From Phycisphaeraceae bacterium (GTDB taxonomy: Bacteria; Planctomycetota; Phycisphaerae; Phycisphaerales; SM1A02): DNA of 64,000 nucleotides. The notes below the pieces were generated by a model. That model saw only the letters and a list, made by a program, of their open reading frames with translations, searched no databases and was not told the origin of the DNA. The position numbers and the translations under genes are program-made. Of this stretch, positions 25,219-36,457 are shown piece after piece (position 1 is the stretch's first letter; every line of letters begins with the position of its first letter). The stretch is taken from positions 1 to 64,000 of the forward strand of contig SHAP01000009.1 in assembly GCA_004213555.1 (NCBI GenBank), written 5' to 3'.

Positions 25219-26879
25219 TTCGTTCGATTCTTTTGCTGTTGGCTCTGGCTTGGCCGGTTTCTGCCAACGATCTGTTCCTCAGTCAACTTCAATTGGACCA
25301 ATTGGGGACGGTGGCCGCATTCGATCAAGGCCGAGTCAAGAGCCTTGATTCGCTCGCCGCATCGGTCATGAAGCGGATCACCGGAGCCCGGAAGCCAACA
25401 GGAACCACCAACCTCACCGAGATGTTGGATTTGGCTCTGCGTCCTGAAGCCTGGACGAATCGGCCCACTATTTATGTCAAAAACAAACTGGTCCGGGCTG
25501 AGTTGGCAGCAGCAATGGCCAAGGCGGGTGGCCCTCAAGAAGACCAAGACAACCTCACCGAGACCGGCCTCGTGGCGCAACGTCACCTCGAGACCCCAGA
25601 AGCCACCGCCACTTTGGACCGGCTGTCTCGGGACTTGATGCGGACTGCTCGGCCCGTCGAAGAAATTCGTGGGGCGCTCTCTTGGGCGCGTCCCAAGGTT
25701 TTGCGCTCCCTTTTCACGGTGGTTGCCCCTCCCGATGGTGGCTTCGAGTCGCGATGGTTTACGTTGGACGAACTCAATATGGGTGGGATGACCGCGCCAA
25801 TTTTCTCGGGCATCGACAGTGAAGTTCGACGTAAAAGCATTGGGCACTGGCAAGCACTGACCGACGCGTGGTCTGCTGGCGATGCAAACACTGTGAATGG
25901 ATCAGCAGCTGCATTGGCCGCTTTGTTGCCCCAAGTGAATCCTGATCCGGAAATCTATCCGTCCTCGGCTCGATTGTCGTGGGAAAGCTGGTACTTCCGC
26001 AATGGCAATTTGACCTTGTTCTGGCTGGCCTACGGATTTGCCTTGGCGCCTTTGTTGATGGCGGTGGTCTTTCAGTGGAGAGGTGCGATGAAAGTTGGAC
26101 TGGCCATGTTCCTTGTGGCGGTCTTGTTGCACACCTTCTCGGTGGGCCTGCGTTGGTGGGTGAGTGGTCGTTGGCCCAATTCAAACATGTTTGAGGCGGT
26201 GACCACTGCTGCGTGGTTCGGCGCTTTTTTCGCTTTGGCGTTCGAGATGTTCCTGCCTCGCTCGCCGGTGCGTGGGATCGTTGCGTTGGGTGGCGCGGGT
26301 ACAGGAATGGTGGCATTGATGTGTGCCCACTTCATGCCACTGTCTCTCGACCCCACGATTTCCAACATGATGCCCGTCCTGCATGATGTCTGGTTGTACA
26401 TCCACACCAATGTCATCATTTTTAGTTACGCCCTGATTTTTATGGCCTCGGTGACCGCAGGCATTTACCTGTTGTGGCGGGGATCGTTGCGTCTTCGAGG
26501 CCAATCGCAAGGGGCCATCCTGCATGCGGGTGGGGGAGGAACAAGCATGATGTTGGCTGGTCGTGCCCGTTCTTTGGGTGAAGTGATGGACGGTGCGACC
26601 ATGATCTTGGTTGAGCTTTCCTTCATTCTGTTGTGGGCAGGCATTGTGATGGGTGCCATTTGGGCCGACCATTCCTGGGGGCGACCTTGGGGATGGGATC
26701 CCAAAGAAGTCTTTGCTTTGAATACATTCCTTGTTTTTGCGGTTTTGGTACACGTCCGATGGCGGGTTCGTGACAAAGGACTGTGGACCGCTTTGTTGGC
26801 GGTTACCGGCTGCGCCGTAATGTTGTTCAATTGGGTGGTGATCAATTTCACCATTGCAGGGTTGCACTCGTACGCATGA
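25215..26879 (+). CDS. ccsA: Cytochrome c biogenesis protein CcsA/ResC
   Basis: Haem-handling membrane protein of System II cytochrome c maturation. The 554-aa protein has a signal-like N-terminus and a periplasmic region (about 20-255) not found in short CcsA proteins, followed by about eight transmembrane segments. The haem-handling WWD-like region reads WADHSWGRPWGWDPKE, and conserved His residues (HVNV-like IHTNVIIFSYALI, VHVRWR) flank it. It is translationally coupled to resB and overlaps the next gene by 4 bases. The extra N-terminal domain is a feature also of other planctomycete and Bacteroidetes-type CcsA fusions, from memory. Confidence 0.88.
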   Translation: MIRSILLLLALAWPVSANDLFLSQLQLDQLGTVAAFDQGRVKSLDSLAASVMKRITGARKPTGTTNLTEMLDLALRPEAWTNRPTIYVKNKLVRAELAAAMAKAGGPQEDQDNLTETGLVAQRHLETPEATATLDRLSRDLMRTARPVEEIRGALSWARPKVLRSLFTVVAPPDGGFESRWFTLDELNMGGMTAPIFSGIDSEVRRKSIGHWQALTDAWSAGDANTVNGSAAALAALLPQVNPDPEIYPSSARLSWESWYFRNGNLTLFWLAYGFALAPLLMAVVFQWRGAMKVGLAMFLVAVLLHTFSVGLRWWVSGRWPNSNMFEAVTTAAWFGAFFALAFEMFLPRSPVRGIVALGGAGTGMVALMCAHFMPLSLDPTISNMMPVLHDVWLYIHTNVIIFSYALIFMASVTAGIYLLWRGSLRLRGQSQGAILHAGGGGTSMMLAGRARSLGEVMDGATMILVELSFILLWAGIVMGAIWADHSWGRPWGWDPKEVFALNTFLVFAVLVHVRWRVRDKGLWTALLAVTGCAVMLFNWVVINFTIAGLHSYA

Positions 26880-28186
26880 TGGACCAGATCTTTGACCAAT
26901 TTGGCAGCGGATTGCCCCTCGGCGACGGAGACGTGTGGCCCGAGGTGGATCTTGCTCCCGTGAGCATGGCCGTGCCGTGGACCGAGCCTGGCCCTCCGGC
27001 GCCAGAGACCATTGCCGACGACATGCGTACTCGGGCTGGGCGAACCGTGGAGTTGCTTGGAGCAGAAATGGGCCCGGAGGACAGCGGCCTGTTGTGGTCA
27101 GCTGTCTTTTCAGTGGAAGGGCTGACCGCGCCCATTTTTGTTTGGTTGGAAGAGACCGATGCACCGACGGCGAAGCACGCCGCCGACATGGCGGGGGTGC
27201 CCGAGCACCATTGGACCATGGTTTGGCAAACCCGACTCGAAGGGAAAGATGCCGTGGCTGACTGGGGCATTGTTTTGCGGACCATTGGCTGGTCTTGGCC
27301 TGGAACTCCGGCGGTCCATGATCTTGAACTCTCGCGATGGGTCATGCGTGAAGAAGTTCTGGAACCTCTTTTGGCCGACGAAGAACTTGAGCCCGCAGTG
27401 GAATCACTCTGGTGGGTCTCCGCTTCGCAGCGTGAACCGGGCTCACCGGCTTGGCTCAAGACATCCGGATTGAACCGATTGGGCTTGCCAGAATTGGAAT
27501 TCTTGGAAGTGCCCGTTCCACTGGTGCCAACCACCGCGCACCTGCTCGATGAGCTGGCGGCCCGCATCGCAGAAGATGGTCCACCACCACCAGGCACTCG
27601 CATGGCCGTTGGGCCAGAACTCGAACTGCGTGCAGTCCCGCCTCGTGAGGTCCTTTCGGTGCTCCCCGAAGACATGCCGGGTCAAGCGGCTGATCGTGAG
27701 CCCGATGCCGCACCTTCGATTGTCTTTACTGGTCCAGAAAAAATTGGCGCTACCAGACCCACGTGGCCACCCGCGACCAGTGTTTTGCAACGTTTGGCCG
27801 ACGAGCCTTGTGTGGTCTACCAGGCCACCAGAAGCACCAAGCGACGGGCACATTTGGCCCGTCAAACTTGGGACGATCTTGGCATGGTTCATGCCAAGAT
27901 GGCTCGTCTTGATGCCAAAGCTCTGGTGGCGGTCAAAGCCGCATTCGGTCCCGAGAGCGCCCGAGAACACTGTTGGCTTCGTCTCGACACGCTTGAGGGC
28001 AACACCGCATCAGGCGTGCTGGATGCGGACGCCCGTATGGTTCCGGGACTCCAACAAGGCGACACCCACAAGGTCAACCGAGATGAAATCTCAGACTGGT
28101 GTGTGGTCTTGAATGAAGCTCGATTTGATCCGGAGTCAGTGCCCGCACTTTGGCGAGCAGTTGATGCGTTAAATCCTCGTCAGTGA
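26876..28186 (+). CDS. DUF2314-containing protein of unknown function
   Basis: A 436-aa acidic, soluble protein with no signal peptide. The C-terminal part (about 355-425) resembles DUF2314: EHCWLRLDTLEGNTASGVLD, followed by GDTHKVNRDEISDWCVV. The longer N-terminal part is rich in Trp and Glu and resembles the DUF4026/DUF2314 protein type; function unknown. Start ATG 26876 overlaps the ccsA stop (ATGATGG, two in-frame ATGs). Coupling to cytochrome c assembly genes may be accidental. It converges with the phosphotransferase gene, overlapping it by 7 bases. Confidence 0.72.
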   Translation: MMDQIFDQFGSGLPLGDGDVWPEVDLAPVSMAVPWTEPGPPAPETIADDMRTRAGRTVELLGAEMGPEDSGLLWSAVFSVEGLTAPIFVWLEETDAPTAKHAADMAGVPEHHWTMVWQTRLEGKDAVADWGIVLRTIGWSWPGTPAVHDLELSRWVMREEVLEPLLADEELEPAVESLWWVSASQREPGSPAWLKTSGLNRLGLPELEFLEVPVPLVPTTAHLLDELAARIAEDGPPPPGTRMAVGPELELRAVPPREVLSVLPEDMPGQAADREPDAAPSIVFTGPEKIGATRPTWPPATSVLQRLADEPCVVYQATRSTKRRAHLARQTWDDLGMVHAKMARLDAKALVAVKAAFGPESAREHCWLRLDTLEGNTASGVLDADARMVPGLQQGDTHKVNRDEISDWCVVLNEARFDPESVPALWRAVDALNPRQ

Positions 28187-29199
28187 GTCGGGGTCAACGA
28201 CTCCGCCAACGCCCGGCTGCGCTCTCGGATCCACTCTGCGGTTTCCACACCAACCTTGATCCAGTCATGAACATTGATGCCGGGCACTTCTCCCCATATG
28301 GCAACGGGCAGCAAGGTTTCCACGGCAATGGTCTCGATCATCAACCAAGGCAACAGGCTCCAGGTGCCATCTGGAGGCGCCTTTCCTATGCGTGATCGCC
28401 ACGCCGAGGTAAAACGTTGCCCGGCTTTGAAATGAAGCCCTGACGGCCATTGGCAGGGTGCAAGGTCTTTCGGTCGTCGGAGTGAAACTTGGAGCACCCC
28501 GTTGGCCAATTCGTGGGCCACCGCATCCACTCGGACCGCATCGAAATCCAAAATGCCCGCCACCCGGCCATCCGCATGCATGCGAAGATTTTTCGGATGC
28601 CAATCGCCGTGCAGGATCTGCTTGGGATGATCCATGACGCCACGTTCTCCACTCTTGATCTTGGCGAGTCCCGCCAATTCTTCAAGTTGTTGGAGCGATG
28701 CTTTGCTCGCAGGGGCCCGTTCAATGGTGTGCCCGAGCAAGGACGTGAATTCCACTTTCGAATCTCCGCTCGAGTGATTCGAAGCAGGGTGATTTCGAGT
28801 TGCTCGGTGGAACATGGCCAAAGCGATTCCTGAGGCGTGAGCATCGCGGCGTCCCCTTTGAGCACCCTTCCCAGCTATCCACGTTTGCAACTCCCAGACA
28901 AGATCGGCCTCTTCGATGTGCCTTGCGCCGTCGGCTTGCGGCCGAAGTTCGGGAACGGGGACTTGGGCGTCCAGACACATGTCCATGACGGATCGCATGA
29001 GCTTCAGCCGGTCGGCTGACAAAGCACGGCGGGGGCGACCCTTCAGCAAGAAGCGACCTTCTGTTGATTCAATGGCGTATTTGGCCGAGCCGGAGGAGCC
29101 ACCTTGGTGCGGCCGGATTGATTGGATGTGTCCCAGAAGCCAACCGTCGGTGAGGGTCCGCAATGTTTCGGATGACACACTAGGAATACGGGTCTTCAT
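28180..29199 (-). CDS. Aminoglycoside phosphotransferase (APH)-family kinase
   Basis: A 339-aa small-molecule kinase of the APH/choline kinase superfamily. The Brenner motif HGDWHPKN is at residues 197-204 (Asp199 catalytic base) and DFDAVRVD (218 onward) gives the metal ligands; the N-lobe Lys is probably Lys53 in FLLKGRP. The substrate could be a sugar, amino alcohol or amino acid; antibiotic resistance is not implied. Its ATG overlaps the yicC stop by 4 bases, so it is the last gene of tpiA-secG-yicC-APH. Confidence 0.83.
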   Translation of the reverse strand: MKTRIPSVSSETLRTLTDGWLLGHIQSIRPHQGGSSGSAKYAIESTEGRFLLKGRPRRALSADRLKLMRSVMDMCLDAQVPVPELRPQADGARHIEEADLVWELQTWIAGKGAQRGRRDAHASGIALAMFHRATRNHPASNHSSGDSKVEFTSLLGHTIERAPASKASLQQLEELAGLAKIKSGERGVMDHPKQILHGDWHPKNLRMHADGRVAGILDFDAVRVDAVAHELANGVLQVSLRRPKDLAPCQWPSGLHFKAGQRFTSAWRSRIGKAPPDGTWSLLPWLMIETIAVETLLPVAIWGEVPGINVHDWIKVGVETAEWIRERSRALAESLTPTH

Positions 29200-30074
29200 T
29201 CCACGTTCTGAACTTGTTCCTTCAGACGGTCTACCGCGCTTTTGATTTCGACAATGGCTCGAGAGACATCAACCTGTTGGACTTTGGAACCAATTGTGTT
29301 GGTTTCTCGGAGCATTTCTTGCGTCAAGAAATCCAATGTTCGTCCAACGGGATCATTGCCCGTCAGAAGTTCACGGAATTGAAGCAAGTGGGCGTCCATT
29401 CTTGTCACTTCTTCTGAAATGTCAGATCGCTCGGCAAAGAATGCCACTTCGCGCACCAAATCTCGCGGGTCATCAGAAACATTCAGTGATTCCAGCATTT
29501 CTCGCATGCGTTGCAACATTCGATCTTCGTGATGCTGGCTGATGCTCGGCAACGCCGAACGAATGGTGGTGAGGCGATCTTCAATGGCAGAGCACTGCGT
29601 TAGGAGATCCTGCTCGAGGGCTTCCCCTTCGACTTCTCGCATCCGCTGCAATTGCTCGCACGCTTCCTTCGCGGCGGCGTGGGCCAAGGCTCCAACTTGA
29701 GCCATTCGTTCTGCTTCTTCAAAAACAACCACCCCGGGGAGATTTAAAATTCCGGCCAGATCAATCTTGGTTGCAGAGTGGTCGACCCCTGGCATGGCCA
29801 AAAGTTGACTGAGATAGCGTTGAAAAGCCTGCTCGTCAATCCGCCCCGCTTGGCTGCCCTCGGACTCCTGCACCCGGACCGAGACCGTGAGGGATCCCCG
29901 CTGAAAGTGTTCCACCACGGCCCGTTCCAAAGGGCCCTCAAGGGGCAGAAATTCTTCCGGCAAACGAACCAAGCATTTCCGATGCCGGTTGTTGACGGAT
30001 CGCACTTCGACCCCCACCGTGAGCCCGCCGGCTGAACTGGAGGCTGATCCGAACCCGGTCATCGATCGCAGCAC
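29196..30074 (-). CDS. yicC: YicC-family endoribonuclease
   Basis: A 292-aa YicC/YloC-family protein; E. coli YicC is an endoribonuclease involved in RNA turnover. GTG start gives LRSMTGFGSAS, matching the nearly invariant SMTGFG opening. The C-terminal half is helical with EVTRMDAHLLQF and FLTQEMLRETNTIGSK, the most conserved family segment, ending RAIVEIKSAVDRLKEQVQN. It lies 3 bases after the secG stop with GAGG about 8 bases before the GTG. Length is as expected (about 287 aa). Confidence 0.93.
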   Translation of the reverse strand: MLRSMTGFGSASSSAGGLTVGVEVRSVNNRHRKCLVRLPEEFLPLEGPLERAVVEHFQRGSLTVSVRVQESEGSQAGRIDEQAFQRYLSQLLAMPGVDHSATKIDLAGILNLPGVVVFEEAERMAQVGALAHAAAKEACEQLQRMREVEGEALEQDLLTQCSAIEDRLTTIRSALPSISQHHEDRMLQRMREMLESLNVSDDPRDLVREVAFFAERSDISEEVTRMDAHLLQFRELLTGNDPVGRTLDFLTQEMLRETNTIGSKVQQVDVSRAIVEIKSAVDRLKEQVQNVE

Positions 30075-30077
30075 GGC

Positions 30078-30470
30078 TTAACCCTCGGGGTCGACGTTGG
30101 TTTCAGGGCTTGCGGTGCCAGATTCCTCAGGTGCAATTGGTGCCACTGGCAAGCCTTCAACGGGGGCATTCGTGTCGGAGGCTTCAACCGCTTCGGCGGG
30201 CCCGGCAACCTCTGCGGCCCCTGGGCCCGCGGACATGTTCAAACTGATGGCCAAGCCCAAGTAGAGAACAAAAGCCACCACGGTGACCCAAGTCAAGGTG
30301 TCTCCGACCCGTCCGCCAAGCAGTGAGTCGGCGCTCCCTGCGCTGGAGCCTCCAAATGCTGCAGACAAGCCGCCGCCTTTGGGTCTTTGCATCAGGATCA
30401 CCAGAATCATCACGGTGGAGACCACCATGAAGAGGCCAGTGAGGAGGTAGAAGCTGTTGAGATTGTTCAT
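30078..30470 (-). CDS. secG: Preprotein translocase subunit SecG
   Basis: Small accessory subunit of the SecYEG translocon. The 130-aa product has two transmembrane segments (about 5-25 and 60-80) with the conserved VILMQRPKGGGLSAAFGG loop between them. After these comes a low-complexity tail of about 45 residues rich in Ala, Pro and Glu, longer than in E. coli SecG (110 aa). Its ATG overlaps the tpiA stop (ATGA), a gene order tpiA-secG that is common in bacteria. Confidence 0.93.
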   Translation of the reverse strand: MNNLNSFYLLTGLFMVVSTVMILVILMQRPKGGGLSAAFGGSSAGSADSLLGGRVGDTLTWVTVVAFVLYLGLAISLNMSAGPGAAEVAGPAEAVEASDTNAPVEGLPVAPIAPEESGTASPETNVDPEG

Positions 30471-31249
30471 GCTTGGCCCTCGGCCTTGGCGGCGGTGACC
30501 GCGTTGATGATGTCAAGGAAGTCTGCAGACTTCAATGAAGCGCCCCCAACGAGGAATCCGTCCACGTCGGGCTTGGCAAACAATTCCGCCGCATTGGCGG
30601 GCTTGACCGAACCTCCGTATTGGATACGAACAGCATCGGCCACTCCTTGATCATAGTGTTCTGCGAGGGCGGCCCGAAGGTCTGCGTGGACCTCTTGGGC
30701 ATCCTCAGGGGTGGCGGTGAGCCCAGTGCCAATGGCCCACACTGGTTCGTAGGCGATGACCAGACGGGAAAGGGCCGCTGCCGGCAGACCTTCCAAGGCG
30801 TGGGCCAATTGGGCTCGATTCACCTCAAGTTGACGGCCTGATTCCCGCTCTTCTTTGAGTTCGCCGGTGCACAAGATCACAGAGAACCCGGCATTGAGTG
30901 CTGCGTGCAGTTTTTCTCGGACGATCTCATTGGACTCCCCGATCACGTGTCGGCGTTCTGAGTGCCCCACCAGAACCCATTCCACACCGCAGTCTTCAAG
31001 CATGGGCAAAGAGACTTCACCGGTGAAGGCCCCGGATGCTTCTTGGTGGGCATCTTGAGCACCCAACATTGGAGGCGTCGATTCCACGACATCCGCGATC
31101 AACGCGAGGTAAGGAAAGGCCGGAAACATCACCACTTCTGCCCCGAGAGGGCCACGGGCCAGTCCTTCTGCAATGGATTCGGCCAGGTCTGCACCGTCTC
31201 CGGCGTTGAGGTTCATTTTCCAGTTGCCGCCAATAATTGGAGTTCGCAC
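30467..31249 (-). CDS. tpiA: Triosephosphate isomerase
   Basis: Interconverts dihydroxyacetone phosphate and glyceraldehyde 3-phosphate. The 260-aa TIM barrel has GGNWKMNL at residues 7-14 (Asn and Lys of the active site), the catalytic His in GHSERRHVIGE at about residue 96, the catalytic Glu in AYEPVWAIGTG at about 168 and IQYGGSVKPAN near 211. Start GTG 31249 is preceded by AAGGA about 8 bases upstream. It heads the tpiA-secG-yicC-APH unit and is divergent from alaS across a 110-base gap. Confidence 0.97.
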   Translation of the reverse strand: MRTPIIGGNWKMNLNAGDGADLAESIAEGLARGPLGAEVVMFPAFPYLALIADVVESTPPMLGAQDAHQEASGAFTGEVSLPMLEDCGVEWVLVGHSERRHVIGESNEIVREKLHAALNAGFSVILCTGELKEERESGRQLEVNRAQLAHALEGLPAAALSRLVIAYEPVWAIGTGLTATPEDAQEVHADLRAALAEHYDQGVADAVRIQYGGSVKPANAAELFAKPDVDGFLVGGASLKSADFLDIINAVTAAKAEGQA

Positions 31250-31332
31250 AGAGCAGATCCTTTTTGGTAAGAAACGTTACAGGTTAGCCGAGTCCTCAGT
31301 CTTCCGCACGCAGGAAATTGCCATGGAATCCG

Positions 31333-31338
31333 TACAAT
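31333..31338 (+). promoter_or_regulatory. alaS: Candidate alaS -10 box TACAAT
   Basis: TACAAT lies 21 bases before ATG 31360 and is followed by TGGAG close to the start. This leadered arrangement contrasts with the genes where TAnnnT abuts the start codon. Confidence 0.4.
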
Positions 31339-31359
31339 TGATCGTTCTGGAGTTCAACC

Positions 31360-34146
31360 ATGCCCCCGACCGCGGCCGAAGTTCGTCAGCAGTTTCTTGA
31401 TTTCTTTGCTCAGCGCCACCAGCACACCGTGGTCGATTCGAGCGCAGTGGTCCCCCACGATGACCCCACTCTGCTTTTCACCAATGCCGGGATGAACCAA
31501 TTCAAGGATGTTTTCTTAGGACGAGGCAACCGCGACTACTCGCGTGCGGTCGACACCCAGAAATGCATTCGAGCTGGGGGCAAGCACAACGACCTTGAAG
31601 ATGTTGGACGTGACACCTATCACCACACCTTCTTTGAAATGCTGGGCAACTGGTCTTTTGGCGACTATTTCAAAACGGAGGCCATTGAATGGGCTTGGGA
31701 ATTGCTGACGGAGGTTTGGGGACTGCCACCTGAGCGTCTTTACGTCTCGGTGTTCGCTGGTGACAAAGCCGATGGCTTGCCCGCCGATGAGGAGGCCGCA
31801 GAACTTTGGCGTCGCTTTGTTCCAGAAAATCGCATCTCGAGGTTCGACAAAAAAGACAACTTCTGGGAAATGGGCGTTACGGGCCCGTGTGGTCCGTGTT
31901 CGGAAATTCACTTCGATGGAACGCCCGACGGCAGCGGGGGGCACTTGGTGAATGCGGATGATCCCCAAGTGATAGAGATATGGAATTTGGTCTTCATGCA
32001 ATTCAACCGTGGAGACGACGGCACGTTGGTGCCCTTGCCTGCGAAGCATGTCGATACTGGCATGGGCTTTGAGCGAATTGTTCGCGTGCTTCAAGGCAAG
32101 GACAGCAATTACGACACCGATGTGTTCACCGGTATTTTTGAGGCGATCCGAACTCGAACTGGCGCTCGTCCCTATGGGGCAGATCTGAAGGATCCACTGG
32201 ACACGGCGTACCGTATTTTGGCCGATCACTTGCGTTGTCTGTCGGTGGCTTTGGCTGATGGGGCACGACCTGGTGCGGATGGTCGAAATTATGTGCTGCG
32301 TCGAATTTTGCGTCGCGCCGTCCGTCACGTGTCACAGACCTTTGGTGTGCAAGAGCCCTGCTTGTTCGAAATGGTGCCTGCCGTCACCCAGAGTCTGGGC
32401 CCAATCTTCCCTGAGTTGATCCAGGAAGAAGGCAAAGTTCAAGCGGCCATCCACGATGAAGAAGTGGCATTCCACCGCACGTTGGGCCGAGGCACCGAGT
32501 TGTTTGCTCAAGCTGCGGCAGAGGCCGGATCAAGCAAAGTGATTGATGGGGCAACGGCCTTTCGTTTGCACGACACCTTCGGATTCCCGGTTGACTTGAC
32601 CCAGGTCATGGCGGAAGAAGCGGGGCTTCAAGTTGATTTGCAGGCGTACGAATCTGAGATGGAGGCCGCACGCGAACGCAGCCGATCGGGTGGTGGTGCT
32701 GGGGACGATGCCGATCTGCCTCCAGAACGACTTGCGGCTTTGGCCGAGCGGGTTGCCGCCACGGATGACACCGGAAGAGATTCTCATGAAGGGTGCTCCG
32801 CCACCGTAGGTGCCCTTTTGGTTTCCGGGAATCTGGTGGAGGAGGCTCAGTCGGGTGATGAGGTGTCAGTCGTTCTCGATCAGACCAATTTTTATGCCGA
32901 GATGGGTGGCCAAGTGGGGGACACCGGCACCCTTGAGGCCGATGGAATTTGTGTTCGGATTCACGGCACGAAACGCTGCGGTGATTTTGTATTGCATATG
33001 GGTGCGGTGGAGTCTGGCACGCTTCGCCCTGGGCAGTCGCTGCAAACCTGCTTGGACGTGGAGCGTCGCTCTGGCATCGAAGCCCACCACACGGCGACCC
33101 ATCTTCTGAATCTCGGATTGAGAACCGTGGTCGGTGAAGAGTCTGATCAGCGTGGTTCATTGGTGGAGCCAGATCGTCTTCGGTTTGATTATGCCACCTC
33201 GGCGGCGCCTTCCCCGGAAGATCTGCAACAGGTGGAGTCTTTGGTACGAGAGGCCATCCGTGAGGATCTTTCCGTGGCGGCCGGCCCTGCGTCCCTTGAG
33301 GCTGCCAAGTCCATCCGGGGATTGCGAGCGGTTTTTGGAGAGCGTTATCCCGATCCGGTCCGGGTGGTTTCAATTGGACCGGCCATTTCGGAACTCTTGG
33401 CCGATCCTTTGAGCGATTGGTCGAACCGTTCGGTGGAATTCTGCGGTGGAACCCACGTCGATCGCACCAGCGAGGTGGATGACTTCGCCTTGCTTGGGGA
33501 AGGATCATTGTCGGCTGGAGTGCGACGGGTCACCGGCGTGGTTGGGGCGGCAGCGAAGCAGGCCCACCACACCGCGAAGATGCTCAGCAATGAAATTGAT
33601 GAAGTCGCCAAAACGAGTGACGACCAGTTTGCCGAAGCTTTTGCTTTGTTGTTAAAAACCGTCGATGCTGCCATCGTGCCCCTGTCGTCCCGGGCGCGCA
33701 TCGACACCCAACTCGTTCCACTTCGTGAGCGAGCCAAAAAGTTGCGGAAGGCGGCAGCAGCGGGCAGCCGTGACTTGGCCATTGATTTCGCTCGTCAATT
33801 GGTCCCCGATTCGTCCGGGATTGTGATTGCTCGTGTCGATATGGCCGGCGACCGCGATGCTTTGCTGGCTGCTTTGGACACGGTTCGTGGCAACCAACCA
33901 GAAGCGCCAGTGCTCCTGTTGTCGGCCGATCTCGAAGAAAAGAAAGTCAGCATTGTCGCGCGAGTGCCAGAGACTGGCATTGCCAGAGGCCTGAAGGCCG
34001 GGGATTGGGCGCGGTGTGCTGCTGAAGCGTGTGGCGGCAAAGGCGGAGGGCGCCCCGATATGGCCCAGGCGGGCGGAAAAGATCCCACCCTTGCTGATGC
34101 GGCTTTGGAAGCCGCGCGGCACTTCGCCAATGAGCGCTTGGCCTGA
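31360..34146 (+). CDS. alaS: Alanyl-tRNA synthetase
   Basis: Charges tRNA-Ala and edits mischarged Ser/Gly. The 928-aa product has the class II catalytic core (about 1-250; [33 protein letters not shown]), a tRNA-recognition helical region, the editing domain with the HxxxH zinc motif HHTATH (about 570) and CGGTH (about 695), and a C-Ala domain with [10 protein letters not shown] near the end. It is about 50 residues longer than E. coli AlaS. TGGAG before ATG 31360 is the ribosome site. The downstream isomerase gene has its own strong ribosome site after 29 bases. Confidence 0.97.
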   Translation: MPPTAAEVRQQFLDFFAQRHQHTVVDSSAVVPHDDPTLLFTNAGMNQFKDVFLGRGNRDYSRAVDTQKCIRAGGKHNDLEDVGRDTYHHTFFEMLGNWSFGDYFKTEAIEWAWELLTEVWGLPPERLYVSVFAGDKADGLPADEEAAELWRRFVPENRISRFDKKDNFWEMGVTGPCGPCSEIHFDGTPDGSGGHLVNADDPQVIEIWNLVFMQFNRGDDGTLVPLPAKHVDTGMGFERIVRVLQGKDSNYDTDVFTGIFEAIRTRTGARPYGADLKDPLDTAYRILADHLRCLSVALADGARPGADGRNYVLRRILRRAVRHVSQTFGVQEPCLFEMVPAVTQSLGPIFPELIQEEGKVQAAIHDEEVAFHRTLGRGTELFAQAAAEAGSSKVIDGATAFRLHDTFGFPVDLTQVMAEEAGLQVDLQAYESEMEAARERSRSGGGAGDDADLPPERLAALAERVAATDDTGRDSHEGCSATVGALLVSGNLVEEAQSGDEVSVVLDQTNFYAEMGGQVGDTGTLEADGICVRIHGTKRCGDFVLHMGAVESGTLRPGQSLQTCLDVERRSGIEAHHTATHLLNLGLRTVVGEESDQRGSLVEPDRLRFDYATSAAPSPEDLQQVESLVREAIREDLSVAAGPASLEAAKSIRGLRAVFGERYPDPVRVVSIGPAISELLADPLSDWSNRSVEFCGGTHVDRTSEVDDFALLGEGSLSAGVRRVTGVVGAAAKQAHHTAKMLSNEIDEVAKTSDDQFAEAFALLLKTVDAAIVPLSSRARIDTQLVPLRERAKKLRKAAAAGSRDLAIDFARQLVPDSSGIVIARVDMAGDRDALLAALDTVRGNQPEAPVLLLSADLEEKKVSIVARVPETGIARGLKAGDWARCAAEACGGKGGGRPDMAQAGGKDPTLADAALEAARHFANERLA

Positions 34147-34175
34147 TACGCTCGCCATCTCCCAAGGAGTCCATC

Positions 34176-35059
<884 letters not shown>

Positions 35060-35063
<4 letters not shown>

Positions 35064-35761
35064 GCCTCCCTGCAGAAAACATCCCGTGGTTGGCAGAGCT
35101 GTCCGGCAAGTTTGTGGTGGTTGAAGGCCCGGACGGATCCGGGAAGTCCACTCAAGCAGCCCGATTGGTTTCGCTGCTCCATGAAGCGGGATTGGAAGTG
35201 CTTGAAGTACGAGAGCCCGGTGGCACCCCACTTGGGGAACGTCTCCGGGCGGTCTTGTTGGATCCAGAGACCGGTGAAATTGATGTGCGCACCGAAATGT
35301 TGTTGTACATGGCCAGTCGTGCTGAATTGGTGGCGTCTCGCATTCGTCCGGCTTTGGAACGTGGCGCATGTGTCTTGGCCGATCGATTTGTGTCATCAAC
35401 GCTTGCGTATCAAGGGGCGGCTGGCGGCTTGGACCAGGCGGCAATTCGAGATGCTGCCCGGGCGGCGTGTGGTGAAGTCACACCCGATCTGGTGGCGATC
35501 TTCGACGTCGATGAATCAACCGCGGCGGGACGCATGGGGCTGTTGCGGGATCGAATGGAAGCTCGAGGTTCGGCGTACCACGCGGCGGTTCGGCGTGGGT
35601 ACCACGAACAGGCGGAAGCAGAGCCAGAGACCCACGTGCTGATCGACGCGGCACGAAGTCTTGATCATGTTTTTGCGGATTTCCTTGGGGTCCTTGGGGC
35701 CCGATTCGGGAATCTGGGGGGTCAGTCAAATTCGTCTCCGCGGAACGTCGAGGCCAAGTAG
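35060..35761 (+). CDS. tmk: Thymidylate kinase
   Basis: Phosphorylates dTMP to dTDP for DNA synthesis. The 233-aa product has the P-loop [10 protein letters not shown] (22-31), the dTMP-binding [10 protein letters not shown], and [15 protein letters not shown] 35060 overlaps the isomerase stop and gives [11 protein letters not shown] longer in-frame reading would run into the isomerase gene and is rejected. The 3' end overlaps the convergent lptB gene by 40 bases, so the last residues of each are encoded antisense to the other. Confidence 0.94.
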
Positions 35762-36456
35762 GCCTGACGGACCACCGTGTCGTTGATCAAATCTTTGGGG
35801 GCGCCTTCGGCGAGGTTACGCCCTTCGTGCAGGATGTACGCGCGGTTGCAAATTCGAAGGGTTTGCTGCACGTTGTGGTCAGTGACCAAAATGGCAATGC
35901 CACTTTTCGCCAGTCGACGGACTTCACTTTGCAGTTCTTCCACCGTATGCGGATCCACGGCCGCAAATGGTTCATCAAGCAACAACAGTCGTGGTTTGCA
36001 CGCCATGGCCCGGGCAATTTCAAGCCGGCGGCGTTCTCCACCAGAGCAAGTCTCGGCCAGATCCTCGGCTTTGTGCCGCAGACCGAATCTTTCGATCAGT
36101 TCCCGCGCCTTGTTTTTTCGTTGGCCGGTCGTGGGTTCATGCAGCTCCAACACCGCCAGTAGATTTTCTAAAACTGTCATCCCCCGAAATATGCTGGGTT
36201 CTTGGGCCAAGTATCCCATTCCAAACCGAGCTCGTCGGTGCATGGGTTGTTTGGTGACGTCGCGATGTTCAAAATGAACTTCACCCTCGTCGGCTTCTAG
36301 CATGCCAATGGCCATCCGGAAGCTGGTGGTCTTCCCGGCACCATTGCGGCCCAGAAGGCCAACGATCTCTCCCGGTTCAACGGAGAAGCACACGCCATCG
36401 ACCACCCGGCGAGCGCCGAAGTTTTTGACGAGATTTCGAGCTTCGAGCAGCGGCAC
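35722..36456 (-). CDS. lptB: LPS export ABC transporter ATP-binding protein LptB
   Basis: ATPase that powers lipopolysaccharide transport to the outer membrane. The 244-aa product has Walker A GRNGAGKT (36-43), the signature CSGGERRRLEIARA (137 onward; Leu of the usual LSGG is Cys), Walker B LLLLDEP (Asp161, Glu162) and the switch His in TDHNVQ. LRICNRAYIL and VRQAYLG-like VRQAYLAS near the end are LptB-like rather than other ABC proteins. GTG 36456 has AGGA 5 bases upstream and follows the stop of the previous gene by one base. It is last in a four-gene unit with three unknown genes. Confidence 0.9.
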   Translation of the reverse strand: MPLLEARNLVKNFGARRVVDGVCFSVEPGEIVGLLGRNGAGKTTSFRMAIGMLEADEGEVHFEHRDVTKQPMHRRARFGMGYLAQEPSIFRGMTVLENLLAVLELHEPTTGQRKNKARELIERFGLRHKAEDLAETCSGGERRRLEIARAMACKPRLLLLDEPFAAVDPHTVEELQSEVRRLAKSGIAILVTDHNVQQTLRICNRAYILHEGRNLAEGAPKDLINDTVVRQAYLASTFRGDEFD

Positions 36457-36457
36457 C

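Noticed and set aside
28180-29199. APH-family kinase as an antibiotic resistance gene
   Set aside because: The family is very broad, and its place at the end of a tpiA-secG-yicC housekeeping unit suggests a metabolic substrate.
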